Virus record (IMG/VR): IMGVR_UViG_3300020581_000085
Location: 1 to 63,364 of that record
Source: a virus
Reading direction: 5' to 3' (one strand)
DNA: 63,364 nucleotides
Under the pieces are notes generated by a model, which was given only the letters and a program-made list of their open reading frames with translations, did no database searches and was not told where the DNA came from. Position numbers and translations under genes: made by a program. Positions 42,599 through 50,396 of the stretch are shown here, one piece after another. Within the stretch, counting starts at the first letter, position 1. The number at the start of each line of letters is the position of its first letter.

Positions 42599-43989
42599 TG
42601 CACAACGTCGAGATTGAGCAAATCGTCTTAGGTTCCATTTTGATGGACAACCGGTTATTCCAGGTGGTGTCGGAGAAGATCAGCTCATTCGATTATTTCG
42701 AGCCGCTGCACGCCGAAATCCACGGGATAGCCGAAACCCTGATATCTATGGGTAAGCAGGCTTCACCTATTTCTGTGGTTACGTTCCTACCGTCAGATTT
42801 CAAAATATTAAACCTCACTGCACGGGAATACCTTGCTCGCCTCGCCGCGGCGTCGACAATCCCCACCGAAGTTCCCCAACTGGCCGATATGATCCGTGAC
42901 TTGTCCGACCGTCGCGCCCTAAACGGCGTCGCAACCGAGTTAGGAAGGGCAGGGAGTGGCGATCCGGGCCAGATGGCTACGGAGGCCATAGAGCGGCTGG
43001 ACGCGATCCTAGCAGCCCGTACGGTCTCTGGAGTGCCTTCCCTGAGTATGGAACAATCCATCGCCAGGGCGATGGATGCCGCGGCCAAGGCATATCAACG
43101 AGATGGCGCCATTTCGGGCCTATCCACAGGGCTGAAGGATTTAGACCGGAAACTTCTCGGCCTGCAGCGGGGCGAACTCGTAGTGATGGCCGGCCGGCCT
43201 GGTTCCGGTAAGACCGCAGTTTCCCTGTGTCTCGCCCGCAACATGGCAGAGAGGGGGCACAAGGGCATCTTCTATTCACTTGAGATGGGTGACGTGCAGT
43301 TATCCCAACGGATGCTGACTGACGAGGCCTATGACGCTGAGAAGATTGCCTATAGCTGGCTTAGATCGGGGCGGTTTAGGGAGAATCAGTTTTTGGCAAT
43401 CCGGGACGCCGGGTACCGTCTGCAATGTCTACCAGTGAGGATAGAACAACAACCTTCGATGACAATGGGGCAGGTAGCTACGCGAGCTCGGCAGCAAAAA
43501 CGCTCGAAAGGGCTGGATTTTTTCATCATCGATTATCTCGGACTGATGAAGCCCTCCGGCCGGTACGCCGGCAACAAAACAAATGAAATCGGGGAGCTCA
43601 CCGCGGGCATCAAGGCCCTGGCGAAGGAATTGGATTGTGTCGGTCTCCTATTGTGCCAACTTTCGCGCGGGGTTGAGGGGCGGGAAGACAAGCGCCCCAA
43701 CATGGGGGATCTTCGTGATTCGGGGAATATCGAGCAGGATGCGGACGTGATCGTCATGATTTACCGCGAAGCCTATTACCTTGAGCGGAAAGAGCCCCCC
43801 GCAGGGTCTGCCGAATATCTCGTTTGGTCTGACCGGATGCAGGCTTGTTACAACGAAATGCACCTTATCGTGGAAAAGCAGAGGTCGGGCCCGATCGGAA
43901 CCGTCAAGGTGTTCTGCGACGTCGCATCCAATGCGATCCGAGATCACGGCTACCAGCGAGCAGAAGATTTGAACCAAATGGCAATCTAA
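42598..43989 (+). CDS. dnaB: Replicative DNA helicase, DnaB family
   Basis: 463 residues, the usual length. The N-terminal domain starts VEIEQIVLGSILMDNRLFQV. The RecA-like core has Walker A AGRPGSGKTAVS, the H1a-type FYSLEMGDVQLSQRM, Walker B FFIIDYLGLM, the LLCQLSRGVEGREDKRPNMG loop, and a final KQRSGPIGTV arginine-finger region. It unwinds the phage origin in the 5'-3' direction. The next gene is the likely loader. Confidence 0.92.
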   Translation: MHNVEIEQIVLGSILMDNRLFQVVSEKISSFDYFEPLHAEIHGIAETLISMGKQASPISVVTFLPSDFKILNLTAREYLARLAAASTIPTEVPQLADMIRDLSDRRALNGVATELGRAGSGDPGQMATEAIERLDAILAARTVSGVPSLSMEQSIARAMDAAAKAYQRDGAISGLSTGLKDLDRKLLGLQRGELVVMAGRPGSGKTAVSLCLARNMAERGHKGIFYSLEMGDVQLSQRMLTDEAYDAEKIAYSWLRSGRFRENQFLAIRDAGYRLQCLPVRIEQQPSMTMGQVATRARQQKRSKGLDFFIIDYLGLMKPSGRYAGNKTNEIGELTAGIKALAKELDCVGLLLCQLSRGVEGREDKRPNMGDLRDSGNIEQDADVIVMIYREAYYLERKEPPAGSAEYLVWSDRMQACYNEMHLIVEKQRSGPIGTVKVFCDVASNAIRDHGYQRAEDLNQMAI

Positions 43990-44003
43990 CAACGGAGAAT
44001 TGC

Positions 44004-44417
44004 ATGACTGCCCAGCTATTCGCATTCCCTGAGACCATCCAATCTCCACCAAAGACGAAGGAAAAATATACTGAGGAATTCGAGACCTTCTGGCTGGCCT
44101 ACCCTCGGAAGATGAATTGCTCAAAGCTCATGGCATTCAGGGCGTGGAAGAAATTAGACCCGGGCGAACAGTTGCAGGCAGCCAGAGCACTAGTAACATT
44201 CTGCAACTCATGTCGGGGTAAGGAAGAACAGTATATCCCCCACGCCGCCACATGGCTCAACCAGCGCCGATTCGAGACCGTCCAGATACAGATCAAGCCG
44301 CAGCAAACAATAAATATCGACTGGCCCACCGTGCTTAAAATCTATTCCAAAACAAATAATTGGAACTACTCTTACGGTCCTGCCCCTGATGAAAAAGGTT
44401 ATCGGGGACCAAAATAA
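44004..44417 (+). CDS. Replication initiation / helicase-loader-like protein
   Basis: 137 residues from ATG 44004, after an ACGGAG site. The segment FETFWLAYPRKMNCSKLMAF, RAWKKLDPGEQLQAARALVT and YIPHAATWLNQRRFE is the C-terminal signature found in phage replisome organisers and DnaT/DnaD-like loaders. It immediately follows dnaB, so it probably loads that helicase. It lacks a long N-terminal origin-binding domain, so origin recognition may lie elsewhere. Confidence 0.7.
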   Translation: MTAQLFAFPETIQSPPKTKEKYTEEFETFWLAYPRKMNCSKLMAFRAWKKLDPGEQLQAARALVTFCNSCRGKEEQYIPHAATWLNQRRFETVQIQIKPQQTINIDWPTVLKIYSKTNNWNYSYGPAPDEKGYRGPK

Positions 44418-44418
44418 T

Positions 44419-44450
44419 TTGACAAGGTATCGTGACATTGATAACTTGTC
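44419..44450 (+). promoter_or_regulatory. Sigma70-type promoter overlapped by GACAAG dyad
   Basis: -35 TTGACA (44419-44424), 17-base spacer, -10 TAACTT (44442-44447). An inverted repeat GACAAG (44421-44426)/CTTGTC (44445-44450) overlaps both boxes. The 12-mer TGACAAGGTATC here is repeated exactly, inverted, at 55904-55915. It likely drives the small-gene operon starting at 44471. Confidence 0.6.
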
Positions 44451-44470
44451 GAAATCGAGAGGGGATTGCT

Positions 44471-44674
44471 ATGAGCAGAGAGAATATCGCTAGCAGGATA
44501 GCCGCCAAGTGTTCGGATGATGAACTCGCCATGTGCATCAAACTGGATCACTCGCTGGTAGACGCCACGTTCCGCAGTTTCCGCGTTCTCGAGGATGTTT
44601 ATGAGATCGGGACAGGCCCGGATCCGGTAGAAGTGTGGCCTCGCCTGACCACGGTAATCGGGAGGACCGAATGA
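44471..44674 (+). CDS. Hypothetical protein, 67 residues
   Basis: First gene after the GACAAG promoter, with an AGAGGGG ribosome site. Small acidic soluble protein (AAKCSDDELAMCIKLDHSLV). Function unknown. Confidence 0.65.
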   Translation: MSRENIASRIAAKCSDDELAMCIKLDHSLVDATFRSFRVLEDVYEIGTGPDPVEVWPRLTTVIGRTE

Positions 44675-44895
44675 TCCTCCGCTCCGACACGATCGGACCT
44701 CACGGCGAAATGCAGATGAAACTCGTCCATCGCCGCGGGTCGTATTTCGTCCAGGCCAAGCACGATTCGATGCCTACGCTGATTGGGTTTCGGCGGATTA
44801 TCTGCGACAACCCGGATCAGGCCGAAAGGCAGTATTGCCGTAGTGTCGAAGCGTCCAGCGCCGAGTTGGTTGCCGCGGATAGGGTATCGGCATGA
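44671..44895 (+). CDS. Hypothetical protein, 74 residues
   Basis: ATGA-coupled to the previous gene. Beta-rich start (GEMQMKLVHRRGSYFVQAKH) followed by a helix. No family recognised. Confidence 0.65.
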   Translation: MILRSDTIGPHGEMQMKLVHRRGSYFVQAKHDSMPTLIGFRRIICDNPDQAERQYCRSVEASSAELVAADRVSA

Positions 44896-45008
44896 TTGAT
44901 GGCGCTCCGGTCCCGGTATTCACGCAGGAAATGCTAACCGAACTTCTCGCATGGTTCGCTATTTTCCTTGGTTTCTCGGCAATCATAATCGCGGTGGTGA
45001 GAAAATGA
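44892..45008 (+). CDS. 38-residue single-span membrane peptide
   Basis: Coupled by ATGA at both ends. One hydrophobic span (LLAWFAIFLGFSAIIIAVV) and a basic end (RK). Probably inserted in the inner membrane; role unknown. Confidence 0.5.
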   Translation: MIDGAPVPVFTQEMLTELLAWFAIFLGFSAIIIAVVRK

Positions 45009-45043
45009 CCTCATCTTCCCCTGATACCGGGGCTCGCCAATGA
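45005..45043 (+). CDS. 12-residue coupling ORF
   Basis: A 12-codon ORF (MTSSSPDTGARQ) whose start overlaps the previous stop and whose stop overlaps the methyltransferase start, both as ATGA. It would keep ribosomes moving from the membrane peptide to the methyltransferase gene. Whether the peptide itself matters is unknown. Confidence 0.3.
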   Translation: MTSSSPDTGARQ

Positions 45044-45540
45044 CGCTCGGCAGCCACCAAACCACAATCGGCAAAACCCAGACGTGGATTACGCCAAAAT
45101 TCATCCTTGATGACCTCGGGCCGTTCGATCTTGACCCGGCTTCGTCTTGGGTCCGGCCATGGGATTGCGCGAAAACGAATTGGTGCGGCGGAACAACCGG
45201 CGACGGCCTGGAGCTAGAGTGGTTTGGTCAGGTTTGGCTAAATCCTCCGTTCCATCGCTATGAGGTTTCGCGCTGGATCGGGCGGCTGGCTGCTCACGGC
45301 AAGGGCATCGCACTCGTTCACGCGCGTACTGAGGCAAAATGGTTTGAGCCGATCTGGCAACACGCCAGCATGATCGGTTTCCTGAAAGACCGGCTCTATT
45401 TTCATTATCCTGATGGGCGCCGAGCAGAAGCTAACAGTGGAGCGCCCGCCGTGATTGCCGCCTTTGGGTTAGACGCCACTATGCGTCTTGCTGAATCCAA
45501 GATCCCGATGATCCGTATAACCGAATGGGAGCGGCCATGA
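45040..45540 (+). CDS. Phage DNA N6-adenine methyltransferase (Dam-like)
   Basis: 166 residues. TWITPKFILDDLGPFDLDPA, VWLNPPFHRYEVSRWIG (the NPPF catalytic motif), ALVHARTEAKWFEPIW and FLKDRLYFHYPDGRR match the phage-type DNA N-6-adenine-methyltransferase family. Recognition sequence cannot be told from sequence. It could protect phage DNA from host restriction or set methylation states read by GcrA-type regulators. No cognate nuclease is adjacent, so it is an orphan enzyme. Confidence 0.85.
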   Translation: MTLGSHQTTIGKTQTWITPKFILDDLGPFDLDPASSWVRPWDCAKTNWCGGTTGDGLELEWFGQVWLNPPFHRYEVSRWIGRLAAHGKGIALVHARTEAKWFEPIWQHASMIGFLKDRLYFHYPDGRRAEANSGAPAVIAAFGLDATMRLAESKIPMIRITEWERP

Positions 45541-46211
45541 CCGAGGATCTTGTCGAGCGACTACGCTGGGAGGGGAAATTCGGTTCCAGAAACCAGCTTA
45601 ACGATGAAGCCGCCAACGAGATCGAGCGCCTGCGTGGTGTTGCCCAATCACCTAGCGTGGATGCTATCGCGGCTGCAGTGCACGAAGGCCGCTTCTCCGA
45701 GGGCAAGGACCAAAGCAACTATTGCACGTTCGAAGATGAGTGCGAATCCGGCAAGATTTACTGCCGACGCATCGCCAGCTCGGTCATCGCCGCCCTAGCG
45801 CCCGGCAATGCTGGCGCGCCGTGGCCTGCCGATACGAACGAAGGACGAGAAGCCGTCGCGAGTTACATATATGACGCCTTCCCATTCGATGGACCGCCCC
45901 ACAAGACAAAACCAGCGTGGATTCCTCACGGCAACAGCGATTGGCAGGACAAGGCGAGAGAAACGGCAGACACGATCATCAACTTGCTCCGGCCCGGCAA
46001 TGCTGGCGCGGTGGAGGCGAACTACATTCGTCGCGTGGTTCTCGAAAACGCAGATCGTGCCGACGACATCGTTTTCGATACTGCAAGCCAGGAACAGAAC
46101 GGTGGCATATTGGGCATCAAGGCCGTTGCTGAACAAACGGCAGCTAGCTTACGCGCAGTCGCAGATCGGATCGCCGCCCCGCTTCCCGCAACTCAGGGAG
46201 ACTGGGAATGA
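45537..46211 (+). CDS. Hypothetical protein, 224 residues
   Basis: N-terminal segment EDLVERLRWEGKF, NQLNDEAANEIERLRG is a common start of small phage accessory proteins. Two repeats of the block RPGNAGA/APGNAGA (encoded by a 19-base identical stretch near 45.80 and 45.99 kb) separate domains, hinting at internal duplication. ATGA overlaps at both ends. Function unknown. Confidence 0.6.
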   Translation: MTEDLVERLRWEGKFGSRNQLNDEAANEIERLRGVAQSPSVDAIAAAVHEGRFSEGKDQSNYCTFEDECESGKIYCRRIASSVIAALAPGNAGAPWPADTNEGREAVASYIYDAFPFDGPPHKTKPAWIPHGNSDWQDKARETADTIINLLRPGNAGAVEANYIRRVVLENADRADDIVFDTASQEQNGGILGIKAVAEQTAASLRAVADRIAAPLPATQGDWE

Positions 46212-46411
46212 GCGAGAAAATGACGAATGATGAAATGGCTTGTGCACTTCGAAAGGCTGGCTGGTTAGTTGAAAGGCCGCTTTCGTCAAGCGCTAAGATA
46301 GCGGGCGCAATCTTCGTGGCCGCAAGCCTCTCGTTCTTGGGGTACTTCGCTTACATCGTTCACGGCCTGATGTCGCTTGGTCCGATTGAACACTACCACA
46401 TGTTTGGGTGA
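46208..46411 (+). CDS. Membrane-anchored protein, 67 residues
   Basis: A soluble N-terminus (DEMACALRKAGWLVERPLSS) and one C-terminal hydrophobic span (GAIFVAASLSFLGYFAYIVHGL). Coupled to the 224-residue gene. Function unknown. Confidence 0.6.
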   Translation: MSEKMTNDEMACALRKAGWLVERPLSSSAKIAGAIFVAASLSFLGYFAYIVHGLMSLGPIEHYHMFG

Positions 46412-46416
46412 CTGCC

Positions 46417-46746
46417 ATGACAGACGCAATGCAAGTGAAAGAGGCGCTGCAACTTCGCCACGACGAAATCTCGAAATGGCTCGGCGATAACGCGCCATAC
46501 GTCGTGGCTGATCAGAAGCATCTGGACGAAAACACGCCGGAGCGCGCCTATTGGCACTACGGCTACAAAGCCGCCCTGTCTGACGTGCTGGCGCTCGCCC
46601 CTTCCCCCGCCGCGCTGGACCCGGTGACGGTGGAGGCAATCGAGCGTCAGTATTTCTATACGGGCGAGCCGGGAGATCATGAGGCGATTAAGGCGGCCTT
46701 CCGCGCCCTGATCGGCCATCCCGCCCCCACCGGAGACGGCAAATGA
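46417..46746 (+). CDS. Hypothetical protein, 109 residues
   Basis: Starts at ATG 46417. Helical N-terminal half and an Ala/Pro-rich linker (LALAPSPAALDPVTVE) before a short C-terminal helix. This linker style recurs in the next gene. Accessory protein of unknown role. Confidence 0.55.
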   Translation: MTDAMQVKEALQLRHDEISKWLGDNAPYVVADQKHLDENTPERAYWHYGYKAALSDVLALAPSPAALDPVTVEAIERQYFYTGEPGDHEAIKAAFRALIGHPAPTGDGK

Positions 46747-47699
46747 AAATGCAAAATCCCTATTCTGTTATAGGTGATGCCTTTGTTGATTCCGTCGTCG
46801 CTGGCAATCGCGGCAAGATCGAAGGCAAGCAGGAAGGTCTGTCAGATCGCCTGCGGCAGTATGCCTATTATCTCACGGAAAACATGGTTGAAGCTGGAGA
46901 CGCGCTTTTCGTCAATGACCTGCTTGACGCAGCCAAACGTCTCAATCCGGCCCCCACCGGCAATGCGCCGGAGCCGGTGCAAAAGCCAGTCAATAAACGC
47001 GATGCTATGACGGTTTTACATGACAGTCTTCAAGAATGGAACACAGAAGAGTTTTGTAAGTCTGACTGGAACACGAAAGCAGCCCAACGAGCCATCAAGG
47101 ATTTAAACCGCGCCGGCTTTTTTATTGGTGCTAACGATGAGCTAGCGCTTCTCAAGGGATTTGTTTCTCCGCGTTCCTCTTGGGCAATCTACCGTGACGG
47201 GGAAATTGTGGAAGTGTGTTTCGAGCGTGGGGAAGCTCAAGCCATATTTGATGGGTTACAATTGGATGACGAGGATCAAAAGTACACTTGGTCTATGTGT
47301 CAAGTACGTAATAATATTGGTGTGGTAGTGGCATGGCGATGGAGACCAAAGAGCAGAAAGGCGGATTGGGATTATACGGCTAGCGCGGCATGGGTTGAGA
47401 AATACAAAACCACTATTGAAGCCGAACCGCTCTACGCCGCCCCGGCCAGCAATCCCCAAGAGGCTGGGCGCTGGCAACCCATCAACACGGCTCCACGCGA
47501 CGGCACAGTGATCGACCTGATGTTAACCGGCGGTTGTCGCATGACCGACCAATGGTGGGATGATGAGGACAAAAGCTGGTGCGGGCTTGAGGAGTCCATG
47601 TTTACACATTGGGCTCCCCTACCAGAACACCCAGTCTCATCGACAAAAGAGGCCGGGACCGAAGGCTTTAGCAATCCGGACGATGAGGACGAATTATAA
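46743..47699 (+). CDS. DUF551-domain protein, 318 residues
   Basis: The C-terminal part, GRWQPINTAPRDGTVIDLML followed by DQWWDDEDKSWCG and FTHWAPLPEHP, is the DUF551 signature common in phage accessory regions. The N-terminal part is a helical region and a central globular region (GFFIGANDELALLKGF). A Pro-rich linker joins them. Molecular function of DUF551 is unknown. Confidence 0.7.
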   Translation: MKMQNPYSVIGDAFVDSVVAGNRGKIEGKQEGLSDRLRQYAYYLTENMVEAGDALFVNDLLDAAKRLNPAPTGNAPEPVQKPVNKRDAMTVLHDSLQEWNTEEFCKSDWNTKAAQRAIKDLNRAGFFIGANDELALLKGFVSPRSSWAIYRDGEIVEVCFERGEAQAIFDGLQLDDEDQKYTWSMCQVRNNIGVVVAWRWRPKSRKADWDYTASAAWVEKYKTTIEAEPLYAAPASNPQEAGRWQPINTAPRDGTVIDLMLTGGCRMTDQWWDDEDKSWCGLEESMFTHWAPLPEHPVSSTKEAGTEGFSNPDDEDEL

Positions 47700-47911
47700 T
47701 GGCGACAGTCAAAACATACGATCCGCGCTGCTATGACCTCGCTGCAATCTTTCTTGGAGATGAGCCAGAGATTCACACGAAGGAACATATCCACGCACTC
47801 GCGCTCGAAATTCAGCAGTGCATCGAGGATGAAATGTATTTCATGCTGAATATTCCAGAACTCTATCCAACTCTAAGTAGAGTCACCTCTAAGAACGAGG
47901 TTTCGAAATGA
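47699..47911 (+). CDS. Hypothetical protein, 70 residues
   Basis: Acidic helical protein (HIHALALEIQQCIEDEMYFM). Coupled at both ends (TAATG then ATGA). No family recognised. Confidence 0.6.
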   Translation: MATVKTYDPRCYDLAAIFLGDEPEIHTKEHIHALALEIQQCIEDEMYFMLNIPELYPTLSRVTSKNEVSK

Positions 47912-48495
47912 AAGCTATTTCGCTCTGGCAGCCTTGGGCAACACTAATCGCATGCGGCGCTAAGCCGTTTGAGACGCGGAGCTGGGCACCCCCGCGCGAT
48001 CTGATCGGCCAGCATATTGCCATCCACGCGGCGAAAAAGATCGACAAGGGCGTGGCACAGTTCGCCGAGGAACTATCTTACGGCCAACACAAAGATGGCG
48101 GGTTCGATCTGGCTGACAAGATCGAAGCCTCAATGTCAGAAACGCCAGATGAATTGATGGGCCTGTTCGGAGAGGCGACGGCGATGCCCATCGGATGCAT
48201 TGTCGCGATTGCCAGACTCGACGCGGCATTCCAGTTGGGTGAGAAGTCCGAAGGAACAGCGTTCCCCGCCGCAAGCGTCGTGCGTCGTCTTATCAGCCGA
48301 CCAATGCCAGAATGTTTCACTATCCGTTACGACGACTTCGGTGACTACGCGCCGGGCCGATGGGCATGGCTGCTGAAGGACATCCAGCCGCTCAATCCCG
48401 CAATTGCGGCGAAGGGTGCACAGGGATTTTTCGAGTTGCCGCAAGGCTGGCTTGTGCCGGACTCGGTCGCTCTAAATCAGGGGGTGGAGAAATGA
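47908..48495 (+). CDS. ASCH-domain protein
   Basis: 195 residues. MKAISLWQPWATLIACGAKP, FETRSW and then GQHIAIHAAK is the ASCH/EVE-like start, with the conserved lysine-containing AAKK and the late DFGDYAPGRWAWLLKDI. ASCH proteins bind RNA or modified nucleotides, and some are RNases. In phages they occur beside methyltransferases and restriction-related genes, as here. The specific activity is not determined. Confidence 0.8.
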   Translation: MKAISLWQPWATLIACGAKPFETRSWAPPRDLIGQHIAIHAAKKIDKGVAQFAEELSYGQHKDGGFDLADKIEASMSETPDELMGLFGEATAMPIGCIVAIARLDAAFQLGEKSEGTAFPAASVVRRLISRPMPECFTIRYDDFGDYAPGRWAWLLKDIQPLNPAIAAKGAQGFFELPQGWLVPDSVALNQGVEK

Positions 48496-48689
48496 ATCTT
48501 GTTAGTTCTGACAGCCGCAACCAAACGGAACGTCTGCTCAACGCCGCGATGGATCACATTTGCGATACGCACGAGCAGCCGACAGATCCTCGCGCATGGG
48601 ATCATCTGTTGATCTACTGCCCGCGAGAGATTTTGGAGCGCCGTCTCGTATCTCTACATCAAAAGGTGCCCGATGCATCTAATGATTAA
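48492..48689 (+). CDS. Hypothetical protein, 65 residues
   Basis: Starts in an ATGA overlap with the ASCH gene. Helical, with aromatic and Cys residues (DHICDTHEQPTDPRAWDHLL). No family recognised. Confidence 0.55.
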   Translation: MNLVSSDSRNQTERLLNAAMDHICDTHEQPTDPRAWDHLLIYCPREILERRLVSLHQKVPDASND

Positions 48690-48840
48690 AAAGTCGTGGT
48701 TTAGAAATAGATGGAGCGTCTACGAGATGGGACATCTTGAGGGCGACTGGACTTGGCTCGCCACCTTTCAAAATTTCAATGACGCCCACGCTTGGATGAG
48801 CCTAGTGACGCGCCCACAACACGCCGGAGATTCCAAATGA
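48673..48840 (+). CDS. 55-residue Trp-rich protein
   Basis: Starts inside the end of the previous gene (17-base overlap) and is ATGA-coupled to the Lar-like gene. Very tryptophan-rich basic start (KKSWFRNRWSVYEMGHLEGD). ATG 48682 is an alternative start. Similar short Trp-rich proteins occur in alphaproteobacterial phages; function unknown. Confidence 0.5.
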   Translation: MHLMIKKSWFRNRWSVYEMGHLEGDWTWLATFQNFNDAHAWMSLVTRPQHAGDSK

Positions 48841-49268
48841 TGACGGACCTTTTGCCATGCCCGTTCTGCGGTTCGAAGAATATAGACCCGAAAGGATGGG
48901 CATCGACCGATCGCGCTGGTCCTGCGTGTGATGATTGCGCCGGTAGTGCTGATACCGTCGAAATCTGGAACACTCGACCAGGAGCCAAGCATATCGAGGT
49001 AGATATCGGGGCGGCCGCAGCTGCATTGCAATCCAGTCCCGAACTATGCGCCATGATGAACGAGATGGTCGGCGGACCGGCACTCGTCGAGGCCCAATCT
49101 CAGATCGAGAGACTTCAAGAAGCTCTCCGGTTCATTGGAGATTGGGTTGCTCGGCCTCCCTCGGCATTCTCGATGGGCGCGCTCGATGTTGTGTTTAAGA
49201 AAATCCGCAACAAAATCGACGAGACGCTGGGCGTGGTCTCTTCGCATGAACGGGTGAAGGAGGAATAG
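48837..49268 (+). CDS. Lar-like restriction alleviation protein with helical extension
   Basis: 143 residues. The first 50 have LLPCPFCGSKNI, ACDDCAG and VEIWNTRP, which is the zinc-finger Lar signature (CPFC...CxxC...VExWNxR). Lar proteins reduce host type I restriction. The remainder is a helical coiled-coil-like extension (EAQSQIERLQEALRFIGDWV). Together with the adenine methyltransferase it suggests anti-restriction, although some Lar-like proteins have no shown activity. Confidence 0.75.
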   Translation: MMTDLLPCPFCGSKNIDPKGWASTDRAGPACDDCAGSADTVEIWNTRPGAKHIEVDIGAAAAALQSSPELCAMMNEMVGGPALVEAQSQIERLQEALRFIGDWVARPPSAFSMGALDVVFKKIRNKIDETLGVVSSHERVKEE

Positions 49269-49439
49269 ATGGCAAAGTTAAAAAAGCGGGATGACCGAGT
49301 ATTCGACGTGACAGTTTGGAACTTGATGGATGGCGATATTGTCAAGAAGGGCTGGAGTCTTTCCCCGGCCGAGGTCGCCGAGATTGAGGAACAGTTTGAA
49401 GATGAGCCGATGTGTCAGGTTCAGATTGAAGAGGTTTGA
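49269..49439 (+). CDS. Acidic protein, 56 residues
   Basis: Begins at the base after the Lar-like stop. A basic start (AKLKKRDDRVFDVTVW) and a strongly acidic C-terminal helix (PAEVAEIEEQFEDEP). Small acidic proteins like this often bind host enzymes, but that is only a possibility here. Confidence 0.55.
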   Translation: MAKLKKRDDRVFDVTVWNLMDGDIVKKGWSLSPAEVAEIEEQFEDEPMCQVQIEEV

Positions 49440-49442
49440 GCG

Positions 49443-49664
49443 ATGCCTAAACGCATTCCAATAGCGACAGCCAAGGCGGTGGCCGAGAAACATGACCTGC
49501 GACAGGTCTTGCTGGTCGGATATGACGGCGAACTTGTCCATGTGGTCACATACGGCAAGACGAAGGCCGATTGTGAGCAAGCCGCCAAGGCGCAGGATTT
49601 TTGGACGGGAAAAATCCGAGAGTTTTCTTTTGAGGGCACTCGGTGTCCACAGGAGACCGAGTGA
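49443..49664 (+). CDS. Hypothetical protein, 73 residues
   Basis: Compact alpha/beta protein (LRQVLLVGYDGELVHVVTYG, KADCEQAAKAQDFW). Very similar proteins are frequent in Rhizobiales phages to my knowledge, without known function. Coupled to the following membrane peptide. Confidence 0.65.
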   Translation: MPKRIPIATAKAVAEKHDLRQVLLVGYDGELVHVVTYGKTKADCEQAAKAQDFWTGKIREFSFEGTRCPQETE

Positions 49665-49753
49665 TGTGTGGCCTTCTGCTTTTTGTTGGAATCATCGTCG
49701 GACTGATTTTGTGGATGCGTTACGAAGACAGCAAAATTAATACGGATTTTTGA
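49664..49753 (+). CDS. 29-residue membrane peptide
   Basis: Starts in the TGATG overlap of the previous stop. One hydrophobic span (LLLFVGIIVGLILWM) and a polar tail. Small but clearly membrane-like. Confidence 0.45.
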   Translation: MCGLLLFVGIIVGLILWMRYEDSKINTDF

Positions 49754-49755
49754 TC

Positions 49756-50115
49756 ATGAGTGAACACCATTTGCCGTGGGTTTATAGGCCGCGCCACTTC
49801 GATGATTGGGGCTGGATCAGGGACTTCGCGGGAAATATTGCCGCGATTGCCAGGGGCGATGACGGCAGCAAATCGCACGATCAGCACAGGTCGGACAAAA
49901 CCGATCCATATGGCGAATACGCCGCCTTCATCGTCAAGGCCGTCAACAACCACGATGCGCTTGTTTCGGCACTGAAGGAATGCGCTATCCGGCTGCGATA
50001 CGATGGTGACCTATTCCGCGATCAAGGCAATGAGATGCGCCGAGATGCTTCGTGGAAGGCGCAAGAAATGGCCGAAGCTGTACTCGTTCTTGTGGGAGGA
50101 CCGGGCCATGAGTGA
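49756..50115 (+). CDS. Hypothetical protein, 119 residues
   Basis: Start at ATG 49756. Aromatic N-terminus (HHLPWVYRPRHFDDWGWIRD) then a helical part with FIVKAVNNHDALVSALKECA, a sequence often seen in phage accessory proteins. Function unknown. Confidence 0.65.
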   Translation: MSEHHLPWVYRPRHFDDWGWIRDFAGNIAAIARGDDGSKSHDQHRSDKTDPYGEYAAFIVKAVNNHDALVSALKECAIRLRYDGDLFRDQGNEMRRDASWKAQEMAEAVLVLVGGPGHE

Positions 50116-50386
50116 AATGATAGATCGAGTCTACAAGGTTCTCGAAGAACACTTTTGGAGAGATGATAGCGAAGGCTCTGACTGTGGGCAGATGCTCTAT
50201 ATTCAAACGGCAGCGAGACTTGTTATTGAAGCGATGCGCGAGCCGACCGCGGAAATGCTGTTTGTTGGAAGCAACGACGAGGCGGGATTCACTGAACGTA
50301 ACTTGCTCCAAAGCTGGCATTTGATGATCGACGAGGCGCTTGCCGCTGTCACTCCGGCAAACCACACCAACAAAAAATCAACGTAA
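50108..50386 (+). CDS. Hypothetical protein, 92 residues
   Basis: Start chosen at ATG 50108, overlapping the previous gene. Contains AREPTAEMLFVG-like segment (EAMREPTAEMLFVGSNDEAG), which is widespread in phage small proteins of unknown role, then a helical end. Confidence 0.6.
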   Translation: MSEMIDRVYKVLEEHFWRDDSEGSDCGQMLYIQTAARLVIEAMREPTAEMLFVGSNDEAGFTERNLLQSWHLMIDEALAAVTPANHTNKKST

Positions 50387-50396
50387 AGGAGTTAAC

